Assembly (NCBI GenBank): GCA_025529335.1
Contig: JAMYHX010000021.1
Span: forward strand, 62,001-126,000
Source of the DNA: Rhizopus sp. PT2906
Lineage: Eukaryota; Mucoromycota; Mucoromycetes; Mucorales; Rhizopodaceae
Reading direction: 5' to 3'
DNA length: 64,000 bases
The notes beneath the pieces were generated by a model. It saw nothing but the letters and a program-made list of their open reading frames with translations, made no database searches and was not told the origin of the DNA. Position 1 is the first letter of the stretch. Every line of letters begins with the position of its first letter. Of the stretch, positions 12,541-24,029 are shown in pieces. The position numbers were made by a program, and so were the translations under genes.

Positions 12541-12767
12541 GTCGAATACTTTAAAGAAATAAAAAAAAAATTAATGTTTGACCAAAGTGCAACAATTCAC
12601 CCTTTTAATGCTAGGTAACACATTCTAAAATTACTTTTTCTTAACCCCTCCCCTCCCCTTTTTTATTATTCTTCTTTTTCTTTGTTTCTCTCTTTTTCTT
12701 TCTTTCTCTCTTTCCAAATATTACAATTATCACCATTCTTCAGTTAATAAAGTCCAGGATATTTGAT

Positions 12768-15315
12768 ATGAAAGAAGGCTTTAGGTCAATAGAAATTGAA
12801 CCTAGAGAAGCTCAGATTGATTTCATTGGTCCAGCAAGATCAGAGAATTCAAGAGAACCAACGACGTTATTAAAGGGTGAAGTACGAATAAAGCTTGTGA
12901 AGGCAGTAAAGATTCGGAATATGTATATCAAATTCAAAGGATTCAGTCAGATCACATTACCCAATAACACCATGTCCGTACCTTTATTACCTAAACTCAA
13001 GCTCATGCTATCGGGTAAAGCAACTTTGCCAGCTGGGGACCATGTTATACCTTGGGAGATGGATATACCAAACATATACCCTCGGAGTCTATTGACAAAA
13101 CGCGCAAGTATTACTTATAAAGTCATCTTGTCTATATCAACTGGGTTAACAAAAGTTATTACCACCGAATATCCAATCATCATATACCGACATCTATTAC
13201 CTTATAAAGAACTGGCACCCATCATAGAAACAAAGATAATCCAGAAAACAATACCTGGTAAATTTCATTACGAGATCGATGCGCCACAAATCATCTGTCT
13301 CGAACAAGAATTTGTTCCCATGGCTATTAAATACGTCAGTTTCACTAATCATAGACATGTTCAATCTATACGAACTCGTTTAGTTCAGATCGAATTTTAT
13401 AGGTAAGAATAAAGAAACAATCAAAGCAACACCTCTGACTTGTAATAAAAGGCGACAATCACCTTCCAAGTCACAAACAGACCTGTCTTCCTATAATGTG
13501 GACTCACTTGTGTTTGACCTTGATCAAAAACTAGTTCAGTCCAAATATTTAAAGGACTCACATGCAAAGTATATAAAGCGTACCATACCAGCTCTCATTC
13601 ATTTTCCTGATCCTAAAATATCTGCTTGGAAGAGACCCTTTCTTGTTCGTCACAGAATTCACCCTTACTTGTCATGTACTATAGAATCACCACTTGTATC
13701 CATTTACCATCAAATTGAAGTCACTTTCCAGTTTGGTATGAAGCATGAAGAAGTAAAGGCAAAGATTCCTATCATCATTGCTTCAGTCCCCAAAAAGGAA
13801 CCAAGTTTCTCTGATAGCAGTATGATGCGCTATGCCTTTGAAGAAGTAGCACACTCAGACTATTTACCCTACCAACGGGAAACTCGATCATCCGCAGATC
13901 AAATCACCGACGAAGAGACCCAGGATGAACACTTTAGTGTCTTACGCGATAATTGCATGATGCCAGCGACCAGTGATGATGATGATGAGGTCACCCAAAA
14001 TGTTATTGCCACAACAAAGACTCTTTTAAAACCAACCTACACTACAACCCATAGCCCCCAATGTCAATCCAGCCTCGCACAGAGAACTCTTTCGCCTACA
14101 ATGGACAGTAGTACTCTCTTGGTGAACAGGTCTATCAAGAAATTTGCTTCTGCTTTTGACCTTAGTAGCGGAACTACCTCACGAGAACTACGTTCACCAG
14201 AACCTCAAGAGCTTCCAGAAGAAAGACCAAGAACTGCGACACCTACGATGAAACGTCAACATATCCACAGAAAAATGCTTTCGCCCATTAATGTTGATCT
14301 TGCTAATGGAAAACTAGGAGCTCCACGACAGATGCCTCCAAACGACGAGGGATATCAGGCTCATACAACCGAGCCAAATTCGATTGCTAGCTCGCCTAGT
14401 TCAGATGTTCTTCCTCCATTGGATAGAATCAATCAGAGCTCAACTCGACTACAACGTGATGCTCTTGGTTCCACAATTATGCCTGCACAAGATATGAATG
14501 AGAATTTCTCCAAAGATTACAACGTAGCCACTTCAAGCAATAGAAAACATATAAAAGAACTCGGAGAAGACGATGGAAAGTCTATATATTCAGATACTTC
14601 CAGCATAAATGCCCCCAGCCTTAGTTCTTCTGCTACACTATCAACAAGCAAAAGCCATCCTACACTTCATTCGCGTCCTCCTTCTCCTGTATTTAGTCCA
14701 GCCCCTGGCTTACCTGCCACTATACCCCTCCGTTCACAAGATTTTCAAGCATCACAAGTCGAAGAAACCTTTGCTGACGCAGCAATGTCGCCAGCTATGA
14801 ATACCATTGCATCTTCCACATTATTAACCCCACGTACAAGCTATGCATTACGCCGTCGTATTGCGTTGTCCACTATATCTTCGCTTACTTCAGATTCGTT
14901 TCAATTGGGCCCCTCCATGATGGCTAGTCGAGGAAGATCGTTATCTCAAGCTACTGTGGATCCTGAAGTACAATCTGCCTTTATGATGAGTAGCTGCTAT
15001 AGTGGTACAACAAACAGCGACTATTATGCTATACCCAGAAGCCATAATAGCACAGAGCTTCAATATTCCTCGCTCACTCAGAGATATATGAATGCAGCAT
15101 TACCACCCATTCCAAATTCTATAAACAAACGGCTTACCAAGATTTATCTAGAAGATAGTGATGATGAGAACTTTGGAGATATTGACGAACTTTCCTCTCG
15201 ATCTATCCCTCCACCACCTCCACCACCTTCATCTCAAGATGATCATGCACCACCACGACTGCCAAGACTGTCTTTTGGTAAAGACCTCAGTATTTCATTA
15301 GGTCTTAATAACTAA
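12768..15315 (+). CDS. Alpha-arrestin-like adaptor
   Basis: Two exons fit, 12768-13402 and 13452-15315, giving about 832 aa. The N-terminal 330 residues carry an arrestin N-domain (IEIEPREAQIDFIGPA; LKGEVRIKLVKAVKIRNMYIKFKG; GDHVIPWEMDIP) followed by an arrestin C-domain (YSLI-type strands near IYHQIEVTFQFG). Fungal alpha-arrestins link Rsp5-type ubiquitin ligases to membrane transporters. The C-terminal 500 residues are Ser/Thr/Pro-rich and apparently disordered, ending with a run of seven prolines around 15209-15231. I see no clear PPxY motif, in contrast to the second arrestin at 24030-25982, so its ligase recruitment may be indirect. The client is unknown. Confidence 0.87.
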
Positions 15316-15494
15316 TAAAAGCCACATGTTGTATGATTGTATGCTTATTGATTATATAAACAACAGAATGTCATGTATCTTTCTAAGCTTTTTATCATAT
15401 GAAAAAAAAAAAAAAAGAAATCTGGTCTTAAACAATAAAATTGCTGTGTTTTGAATCCACCTAAAAATTCTATCTTTTTTTCTTTTTTTTTCTT

Positions 15495-16100
15495 ATGTAT
15501 AATACACCCAAGAGGTTTCCGCCCGTCTGTAGATTCTATTCACAAGGCACATGTAGAGCAGGTCAAAACTGTAACTTTGCTCACGTGTTGCCTTTTGGAG
15601 ATAAAGCAAACGGAAATAGTTCTGACAAGGATCCTTATTCGATTCAAAAAGCAATTCGAGATTTGGAAGTAGAGCAAGTTGAAAAAAAGTATAAAGCCAA
15701 TATAAAAAAGACAACGTAAAGCATACCAAAGAAAGAATGGGGAGAATAAGTCAACAGAAAAAAAAAATGCTGATATGTGAAAGAATAGAAATTATCAAAA
15801 TCATACGTCAATTGAACTTGTTTTGCCTTTAGAGAGTGATAAGCAAATAGAGGTTCACTTGGTCATACCTTATAACTATCCTGATTTACAATGTACACTT
15901 CAAATACATAATCTAGACTTGATGCCTGAAATACAAAGGTATATCCTAGGATGGATCTTTTTTTTATATATATACTCATATACTTTAATAGCAAAATACA
16001 GACAGCATTTGAAGATGATGAGTGGCATCAAATGAAGCATAAGACCTTGATTCAACAACTGGACTGGTTAACTACTCATTTTAACAAGTTTATTTCATGA
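15495..16100 (+). CDS. Small CCCH zinc-finger protein with RWD-like C-terminal segment
   Basis: Three exons fit, 15495-15715, 15789-15938 and 15992-16100, giving 159 aa. Residues near 12-30 hold one CCCH finger of spacing C-x7-C-x5-C-x3-H (CRFYSQGTCRAGQNCNFAH), which usually binds single-stranded RNA. A charged coiled segment follows. The C-terminal part has alternating strands and the motif IPYNYPD, reminiscent of the P-x-x-YP signature of RWD domains, then helices ending DWLTTHFNKF. I infer an RNA-associated protein but do not recognise a named orthologue. It is convergent with the uS3m gene, about 100 nt stop to stop. Confidence 0.7.
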
Positions 16101-16204
16101 CAACAAATATAATTTAAATAATAAACATGATGTGTAGAGTTTGTTTTATTTATAATGTGATCATGGCACTCTTTTTGGTGTATATAAAGCGGTTTATTGA
16201 TCTA

Positions 16205-16957
16205 TTACATCTTGCTGATATTCTTTACAGCAGTATTTACACCAAACAAGGCAGTCGCAATCCATACCTTAACTGTGATGCTACCATTCTTGTTTGCAAA
16301 AGTATGTCGACCGACGTCTACCAAAGATTTATGACTTGTAAATTGAAATGTACCAAGTGATTTACGCATCACTTGAGTTCTAGAAGCACCCTTTCTACGT
16401 CCCAATCGACCTGATACTTGATATTTAATACCTTGAATAGCTGATGTAAGTTGTCCATTGGATAATTGAGGTAATAAACTAGTCCATTGGGTGGCAAAAG
16501 GCATGTTGTGAGGGAGAGGTGCCTTTACGATGGGTGCAGCTTTAAAGAATCGACGATTTACCATAGACCATCCATTTCTCTCGGCATTGATAGTTAAGAA
16601 TTGTGCGAGAATCTCTGCATTCATGTAGGGATAATGAAGTTGTGTTAATCTCAGATCAACAAACTTATTTGGATAGAATGATCCAATCAACTTTTCAAGG
16701 GCGTCCAATTTAAAGCTAGATGCATTACCGAATGCTGGATCAACATAATAGAATAACTGAATTGTCACTCGAGAAGGGGAATGCTTGAAAGCAGGGGTTG
16801 AGGTGAGGTGCTTTTGAAAGAAATGCTTTAATGTAGCTTTGGCAGCAGCATCCTTTTCCCAAAGCATGTTGTTGCGGACATTACGTGAGAAGCAAAATAC
16901 TGATGTATCCCAGTCTTGCTTGCCTTTCAAGCTAAGTGCTTTGATGCTTTTTGACAT
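16205..16957 (-). CDS. Mitochondrial small-subunit ribosomal protein uS3m (Var1/Rps3 family), nuclear-encoded
   Basis: The frame gives about 250 aa from ATG 16957. Fungal mitochondrial uS3 (Rps3, Var1, Neurospora S5) is recognisable from KFVDLRLTQLHYPYMN followed by AEILAQFLTINAERNGW, and from the C-terminal KH-adjacent motif SGRLGRRKGASRTQ with a basic tail. The protein joins the mitoribosome small subunit. In many fungi this gene is in the mitochondrial genome. Here it lies among spliced nuclear genes with ordinary nuclear base use and reads with the standard code. The first residues (MSKSIKALSLKGKQ) are basic and could serve as a targeting signal, but I cannot prove import. The frame stays open upstream to 17152; I chose the internal ATG because upstream residues look unlike protein. 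Confidence 0.75.
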   Translation of the reverse strand: MSKSIKALSLKGKQDWDTSVFCFSRNVRNNMLWEKDAAAKATLKHFFQKHLTSTPAFKHSPSRVTIQLFYYVDPAFGNASSFKLDALEKLIGSFYPNKFVDLRLTQLHYPYMNAEILAQFLTINAERNGWSMVNRRFFKAAPIVKAPLPHNMPFATQWTSLLPQLSNGQLTSAIQGIKYQVSGRLGRRKGASRTQVMRKSLGTFQFTSHKSLVDVGRHTFANKNGSITVKVWIATALFGVNTAVKNISKM

Positions 16958-18180
16958 GGCCCGTTTTGATAAAAAAAAAAAGGAATAAGTTGTCTTCCAG
17001 GTACTGAATTTAAAATTGAAGTTGCGCCACATAAATTTTTTATCTGGGCAGAGTTCATCAATTCTTACGCTCTCATCAAAAAAATTGTCAAAGGAAAAAT
17101 GAGACTCTTGTTGTCCTTGGGCACAGGGATTCATTGTTTCGAGTCGCCTCATTTTAGCTTAAAAAACTGTAAATCTCATTGTAGTCTTTTGGTATTCAAG
17201 AGTTGGAACGTGTAAATAAAAGAAAAAAAAGGGCTCTTTTGTGTTTTCAATTACTGGTTATTAGATAAGTGATACAAGTACATTTTATTATTGCCTTCAA
17301 GTCCCAGTCTTATTTCTATTATCACGAACGTTTGCTCTTAAACTGCAAAAGTAGGAAGACTGTTGCTTTTTTCATGAGAGCTTCATCTGTAATTTAAGAT
17401 AAACAATAAGCGATTCACTCCTCTCTTGCTAGTGTTTGCTGAAAGAATGTGTAAAGAGGATATGAGCTCCTAATGAGGAACAAAGGCTCAAATTTTCTTC
17501 ACTTCCCATAAAACCCATTTTGAAAGCTGATGATCCCAAAATAATGAATTAAGATAAGAAATAGGATAAGGTGCATGTTATACACTCTTTCCGGAAAGTA
17601 AATTCGCCTGTGATCGAAAATAAATACGCCCAATGGTGAGAACAAAACCGCTTGTCCTGCTCTCTTTGCTCTCTGGCGTGTATATCTGGAACGTTTTCCC
17701 AGTTGCCTCTTCTTGTGCTCTGGGTTCTCTCTGTCCTCCGTTCCTTTTTTTTGTTTAAACAATCCTGGGTAGTTATCGCTACTCTCCCCAGAATGCACTT
17801 CGGTGGTAAGTAAAACTAATATTAGGATATGTGTTCTAATACTAACATACCTTTTCTCTCTTTTTCTAATATACTCATTATCTCTCTCTTTTGACATGAT
17901 GTCGTTTTATTCAAACATATTTTTCTTTGACGTCTTTTTACGGCAATATCTTATAACACTAACGTCAATAATTAATAAAAATACAGTATGGGTTGTTGAT
18001 ACCAAGTTGTAGCTGGTATCCTTGTCAACCGATCAGGAAGTGCACAGTCATTTTGTTCCAATGAATCTATTTTAAGCTCCGACCAATTTTTTTAACAATT
18101 GACCGACGGAACGACGGTAATACAGGTGGCGCGCTGATTTGATTTTTTCCTTTTAAAACAAAACTACTTCAGTGTGTTCT
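16958..18180. other. Divergent intergenic region, no gene seen
   Basis: This spacer of about 1.2 kb separates the uS3m and NTO1-like starts. A 132-residue open frame on the minus strand (17499-17897) has a repetitive Arg/Lys/Glu composition and an internal splice-like pair, but no domain. I treat it as non-coding. Otherwise only A/T runs are visible. Confidence 0.45.
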
Positions 18181-21100
18181 ATGTCTGACGGTATTGAGCC
18201 AGTTCAGCAGTTATCGAGCAGACGTGGCCGGCCTAGAAAGAACTCTAGTGATGATAATCGCTTAATAAAACAACAGGAAAAGAAGTCAGCTAGATTGCAA
18301 CTACCAATTGAAGAGCAGAAAAAGAAATTACAGCAAAAGGAAAAGCTTTCAGTGGAAAACAAGCCAAGAGAAGAACGGTCTTACAAGGACTTTCATCCCG
18401 ATCTCGACGTGAAGAAACCTTTGACAGTTGTTATTCATTCAGCACAATCACTTGATGCCAATGAAGTAAGATCCAAGTCATCAACATCTTGCATTTCAGA
18501 TTCAAACACCATCATCAATGGAGACGCAGACAATACAGCAATACTAAATCCACAGTTAAAATTACCCACTCCTTCTTTCAAGATCGGCTCCATATCCAAT
18601 GCGACAAATAAGGCAACCACTATTAAGAGATCTGAAAAAGAATATATTAAATACATAGGTGACAACAATTAATTAGCAACATTTGGTTGGGAATGAGTCA
18701 ACTTACACTGTTCGCATTAGAGCCATCAGACAGTCAATTGATGACAACAGTAGAGTATGACATGGATGAGCAAGGTGAGCTTATACTTCAAAATACACAG
18801 ACAGTATGTTGACAGTTATCGCGTGCATGTGTGTGTGTAGATGAAGTTTGGCTTCGAATGCTCAATAATGAGCGAAAGAAAGAAAGTCTTGGAGAGATCA
18901 GTGCTGATTTATTTGAAAGCATCATGGATCGTCTAGAAAAAATGTGGTTTGATCTTGTATGCAAGTGCTCATTCTTTTTTTATTGTTATTAACAAAAGAA
19001 CTTTGTGTAGGTAAAAGACTTGTCCAAAAACAACCGCAGTCAATCCGACCATGACCCGAGATGTGCCATTTGTAGCAATGAGCAATTTGAAAGCAATAAT
19101 GTCATTGTGTCCTGTGAAGGGTGTAATTTAGCAGTTCATCAGGATTGTTATGGTATCCCGTACGTTCCTAATAGGCAGTGGCTCTGTAGAAAATGCATGG
19201 TTTCACCAGAGAAGCCAGTGTCCTGTTTGTTCTGTCCTATAGAAGGAGGAGCATTCAAACAGACTACGACAAACCAATGGGGTCATTTATTATGCGCCAT
19301 GTGGATACCCGAGGTCTGTCTGGGAAATAGCGTCTATATGGAGCCTATAGATGGAATTGGTAATATTCCCAAAAGTAGATGGAAGTTGACTTGTTACATC
19401 TGTCGCCAACGTCAAGGTGCCTGTATTCAGTGTGACAACAAACACTGCTTTACAGCTTTTCATGTAACATGTGCTCGCTGGGCCAGATTGTATATGAAAA
19501 CAAAAATACACAACTGTCATCAGGAAGATGCTGTCTTAAAGGCATACTGCGACAGACACACCCCAAAAGAATATAAAGAACGAATAGATGTTGACAAGAG
19601 TATTGTAGCAGCGCAACAATGGTTTTCAAAAAAGAAACACAGGAGAACACAGCATATGCCGCATGCAAGATATATTGATGAAGAACCAGAGCCTTGTGAT
19701 TGTAACAGACCTTTTGAAGATGAAGATGGCAAAAAGAAAAAGCATGTAGATGGACAGCAATATTCTCTAGCACAGTTATTTACAGTTTCCAAGACAGCCT
19801 GCGCTCACTATCAACAGTTTGACTCACATGGCCCAGTTGCACCAGAATATTTGATTCGTAAACTAGAAAGCTTAAAATGCATTCGAGAATCAAAAGGGCT
19901 ACGTAGAAAGTCTTTGATGATAAAAACAATTTGCTGCTATTGGTCTCTAAAGCGAGAATCAAAAAGAGGAACTCCTTTGCTTAAACGATTACATCTTGAG
20001 GTAAGCATTCTCTTTATTTTTTAGGCAGTAATAACCCTGTTTCTTTAGCCTCGAGCTGCTTTAAATCATCAGACAAAGGAACCTGCATTAAAATCTGTTC
20101 AAAAAGCTTCTGTAAGCATTATTAACATTTAGGTCGTCTTAAAATGGATGTGATTAATGAGTTATTGCAGTCTATAGTAAAACTTAGAGAAGATTTGGAG
20201 AAGGTTAGGATATTGACAGAGCAGGCTCAAAAAAGAGAAAAGCAAAAGCTAGAAAGGATGTACAAGCAGAAGGCATATTTGGAACTAATATTATATCCAA
20301 TCGAATATATACTCAAGCCTCTAGTTTATCGCTTAATGGAGTAAGCATTATTTGCAAGTTACGGTCTATTGATAGCTAAATTTACACTTAGGTTAGATAA
20401 GAAAGATATATTCAAGCATCCTGTCACTGAGGATGTAGCACCAGGCTACAATGACATTATTCAGGAACCAATGTCATTTTCAGAGGTCTTGAAAAGATTA
20501 GCATGTCACTTTTATACGGATTTTGATACATTTGAAGTAAGTCTATTCTAACCATGTATACAAACTGACATAATGACTATCCTAGCATGATATATCTTTA
20601 ATTTGGAAAAACTGCATGACATATAACAATCCAGACACCTCTTATTATAAACTCGCTCAGCGCCTACAGAAAGCTTCAAATTCCTTAATAGCAGAAGCCA
20701 AGGAAGCCTATGATGCTCTGGAAATCGACCGCCAAACTGGCTTTTTAGACACACCAATTGATCCAGATATATTCGCATTTGGAAGAGAGCCCAGCCAGTT
20801 TGAAAAAGAAAATCATGGTATCGAATTGACTTCACTGACAAATGAGGAAAATGATACAAAGGAAAAACAAGATCATGACTTGACTGAGAAAACTAATACC
20901 ACTGACGAGAATGAGAATTCTATATATCAAAAGCACGGCTCTAATGAGGCAGTGCTGGAACCGCAAAAAATAAGTAGAAAGCGCCGATCAGCTAGTTGTG
21001 ATGAGACTCCTGTTAAGAAGCGGAAGGTAGCGCCTGGAATACAACCTTCCGCTGCACCTCGTCTTACCAGAAGCAAAGCAAATGAGAAAAAGCGTTCATT

Positions 21101-21752
21101 AAGGTCGTTTTCTATATCAAAGAATACTGCTGAAAGAAGATCAACTGATTCAAGCATTTTAAAGAGGAAAACTGGACCTGAATTTTTAAAAATAGATCAT
21201 CAAAAGAAAAGAATTGGTAGATCAAAAGACAAAAAGACAAGCTTAAAAAATATAAAGCCATTGGCCTCTGTACAGCTAAAATTACAGTATAAAGATAAAG
21301 AAATAGTTTGGGCACGAGTACCTGGCTTTCCTGCTCATCCTGCACAAGTATGTGTAAATAGTATTGATTTTATGGTGTTTGTTAATTATTTTACTAGATA
21401 GTTGATGAACGAAAACATCAAGATATACCAGACAATGTGCTAATTCTAAAGTCAAGGCCAGATTATAAAAACAAAGTACTAGTCAAGTTCTTTGCTGTGA
21501 GCGACTTACATACATGGTAAGTCTATGTCTTGTAAACTTTACAAATTATTTACCATTTTTTATAGGGGTTGGATTAATAAACTAGATATTGAACCACTTG
21601 GAAACAAAGAGATTGATATGAAGATGTTGTTGAAAGCGAAAAGAACAAAAAAGACTTACAGAATTAATGAAATCAAAAAGGGATATCAGCACGCTTGTAA
21701 ATTGAAGCATATCGATCCGCTACCTTTCTTAAACTTGGTTTTTTCAAAATAA
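18181..21752 (+). CDS. NTO1: BRPF/NTO1-type histone acetyltransferase scaffold (PHD-ePHD-bromodomain-PWWP)
   Basis: A multi-exon gene of roughly 1,000 residues. Order of parts: AT-hook RRGRPRK near the N-terminus; an Epl1-like segment ([20 protein letters not shown]) after the intron 18659-18720; PHD finger ([24 protein letters not shown]); zinc knuckle CLFC; extended PHD ([37 protein letters not shown]); bromodomain ([37 protein letters not shown]); a basic linker with KR-rich nuclear signals (KKRKVAPG); and a C-terminal PWWP ([31 protein letters not shown]). Such scaffolds hold MYST acetyltransferases (NuA3, or MOZ/MORF) on H3 marks. Exon 1 is 18181-18658. ATG 18181 was chosen as the first in-frame ATG. 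It is convergent with MYG1. Confidence 0.9.
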
Positions 21753-21814
21753 AAAAGTACAATGTTTTCTATCATTCAAGATCACGCTTTGTATGATTAG
21801 TTTTATTGGATCAT

Positions 21815-23061
21815 TTACAATTCTAAGGCTAATTTTGCCATTTTGTAAGCACCTTCACGTGTCTTGTTGCCACCAATAAAGCCTCCAGCATGCACAAAAA
21901 TACAGTTATCAACACCTGAAAGACGGCTAAGTTCTTCATCACGAACACCTCTCCAGGCTTCAGGTAAGCTTTTTCTATTTTCAAAGCCCTCAAGACGAGT
22001 AGGAACACACTGTATTCTCCAATTTCCTTCAGGGTTGCTTTCAGGATAAAGCACATACAGAATTTCCTTTCCATTTGTCAAACCACGTTCACTTTCGAGA
22101 TCAAACAAGTGCTCTTTCCATGGACATGCACGTTCCAGGGCAATCACACGGCCAGATGAGTGGACTTCATCTGCTCTATCAAGTGCCTCTACTACAAGAG
22201 TACGAGCGGGTAACCAAATTGATTTGAGTCTTGTAACATAATCTATCAATTCTGTGCCTGCCATTTCAGAAGCTTTGAGGAAGCAAGCATCAATGTCAGC
22301 ATCAGTGGCAGTTTGGTTCCAGGCAGGATTCAGATTAGCAACTCTGCTTGGAAGACTTGTAGGGCTTTCTTTGAATAGAGGCGTAATGCTACTAGGGTAT
22401 GCACTAATACCGTTATCATTAGCATCAAGGGCTTCTACAAAACACTAATGAATTGTTAATTTCATGCAATGATAGTATCTTTTTTATATTTACATCATAG
22501 GTCTTGAGATAAATTTTTTCAGCATCTTCAGCAGATACCTCGCTTCCAAGGACTGAGCCGACAACTTCTCTTCCAAAGTGTCTGTAATAAAAAGAAGGAT
22601 AAATTAACAGCTTCACTTTTGCACTGTTGCTGACCTACTTGTATACTAAACCAGCAGAACTAAGCTTAGTGGCATGCTTATCATCGAAAGTCTCTGTGAA
22701 CCCGCGCTATTATTATTCTCGTTAGTTTATTGAATCAATTTTTTGATTCTACTGATTACCTGGTGATGATCATATCGATGGCGAGAAGGATCATACACAC
22801 CTCCAACATCAATGACAATATCGCACTCTTCGAGCTTTTTAGGGTCACGTGTACGCACTAATGTGGCATCTTTAAACTCTTCGGTTCTCTTTAAAAGAGC
22901 AACTGCCAAGGCTTCATCACTAGTGATCATTAGACGTGATCTTTGTAAATGAAATATACACATACCAATGAAAGTGACCGCTGTGTGTTCCGATGATCTA
23001 TTATTTGAAGTTGTTATTGCGACACTCAAGCAAGCCACTATATGATCAATACCTTGGGCAT
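21815..23061 (-). CDS. MYG1: MYG1-family DHH-like exonuclease
   Basis: MYG1 proteins are nuclear and mitochondrial 3'-5' RNA exonucleases of the DHH/DHHA1 fold. The start is split: ATG-CCC-AAG at 23053-23061, then an intron, then a short exon reading IIGTHSGHFH, then CDEALAVALLKR. Further on come ATLVRTRDPKKL and CDIVIDVGGVYDP, followed by RYDHHQ, all signature motifs with metal-binding His and Asp residues. The C-terminal half has YPESNPEGNWRIQCVP, LPEAWRGVRDEELS and IFVHAGGFIGGNKTREGA, matching family ends. At least five exons are needed. The stop lies about 60 nt from the convergent NTO1 stop. Confidence 0.92.
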
Positions 23062-23462
23062 AGAATTGAGTAATGTAAGTTTATGCTTGAAAAGGTTTTT
23101 AAAAATCATCATCCTTTATAAAATAAATTTCAGTCAAAGCGACTGTCAAATTTCGCCGCGCCTTTCCTTTTTTGTTAATCCATAGGCGTTAATTAAATCG
23201 AAAGCTTACAAGTTACTCAGATCAGAAGAACCAAGGTGATGAGAAATATATCAAAGCCATAGGTTCGCCAAAGGCTCCTTGCTTCTCCCTTGTTTATTCT
23301 TGATATTGAATCTTTTTTTTTTTCAGCGAGAGAATGTGTTTAAAGAAGAAGAAGAAACATTGTTTGAACTGATAGAATAACACAAGAAAAGAGATTTAGT
23401 GATATCAATTAAATGAGAAAAAGGTACAGATTGATTTATTGTAAAACAAAGCAATGAATTAA
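23062..23462. other. Intergenic spacer, nothing recognised
   Basis: About 400 nt between the MYG1 start and the stop of the cysteine-rich peptide gene. AT-rich with T-tracts; no frame or RNA gene seen. Confidence 0.5.
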
Positions 23463-23696
23463 TTAATTTGGGACATAGCCACAATAGCATTTTCCTGCGT
23501 GACAGACGGCTAACAACATTTCATTCGCAGCATTGTTGCAAAGTGTATCGCAGTTACCCTGATTTATGCAAGAGAAATCGCAGTCTCTCTTTTCTAACCT
23601 TTGTTTCTCGACAATATCCTTGTTCGTTTGGAAGCATGACACTGTTGATACAATTAAAATGAAGCATACGATCGTCAAAGAGAATTTGGTTATCAT
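23463..23696 (-). CDS. Small secreted cysteine-rich peptide, defensin-like (CS-alpha-beta spacing)
   Basis: A single-exon frame of 77 aa. Residues 1-21 form a signal peptide (KFSLTIVCFILIVSTVSC). A short pro-segment follows and ends in the dibasic pair EKR, a Kex2-type cleavage site. The mature part of about 40 residues has seven cysteines. The last six are spaced C-x5-C-x3-C-x11-C-x4-C-x-C, which fits the CxxxC plus CxC arrangement of CS-alpha-beta defensins. Fungal defensin-like peptides of this build (for example plectasin) are antibacterial or act on competitors; activity here is only inferred. An odd seventh cysteine sits four positions before the first of the six. It could otherwise be an unrelated effector-like or signalling peptide. 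Confidence 0.68.
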   Translation of the reverse strand: MITKFSLTIVCFILIVSTVSCFQTNKDIVEKQRLEKRDCDFSCINQGNCDTLCNNAANEMLLAVCHAGKCYCGYVPN

Positions 23697-24029
23697 GTTG
23701 TCTAGGTTTATAATCTAGAGAAAAAAAAAGAGAGTAAAGTTTACTATGATAAAGAGTTTCTTTTATTGTTTATTAGAAACAGGAGAGAGGCTATTCTTTA
23801 GGGAGGTAAGCAAGGATTAGTTTGATGAAAAAAAGGAGAATAAAAAAAAAGATTTGTTTATCAAGGACTGGATGGTATACTTTATTATTGTCATCATTAA
23901 ATATTAAACGTATTCTGTTTACATAAAAATACTGATAAAGGATATAAAAGGGAAAATAAATAAGTTTGTAGAATATACATACACATAATAGAGAATAAAA
24001 AAGAAAGGAGTGAGATGTAAGATAAATCC
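23697..24029. other. Intergenic spacer with A-rich tracts
   Basis: About 330 nt holding the promoter side of the cysteine-rich peptide gene and the 3' flank of the second arrestin gene. Only purine-rich and A-rich runs are visible. Confidence 0.5.

Noticed and set aside
17499..17897. 132-residue minus-strand open frame between uS3m and NTO1
   Set aside because: Composition is Arg/Lys/Glu-rich without a domain, it lies in a divergent promoter region, and splice-like sites inside it would break the frame.
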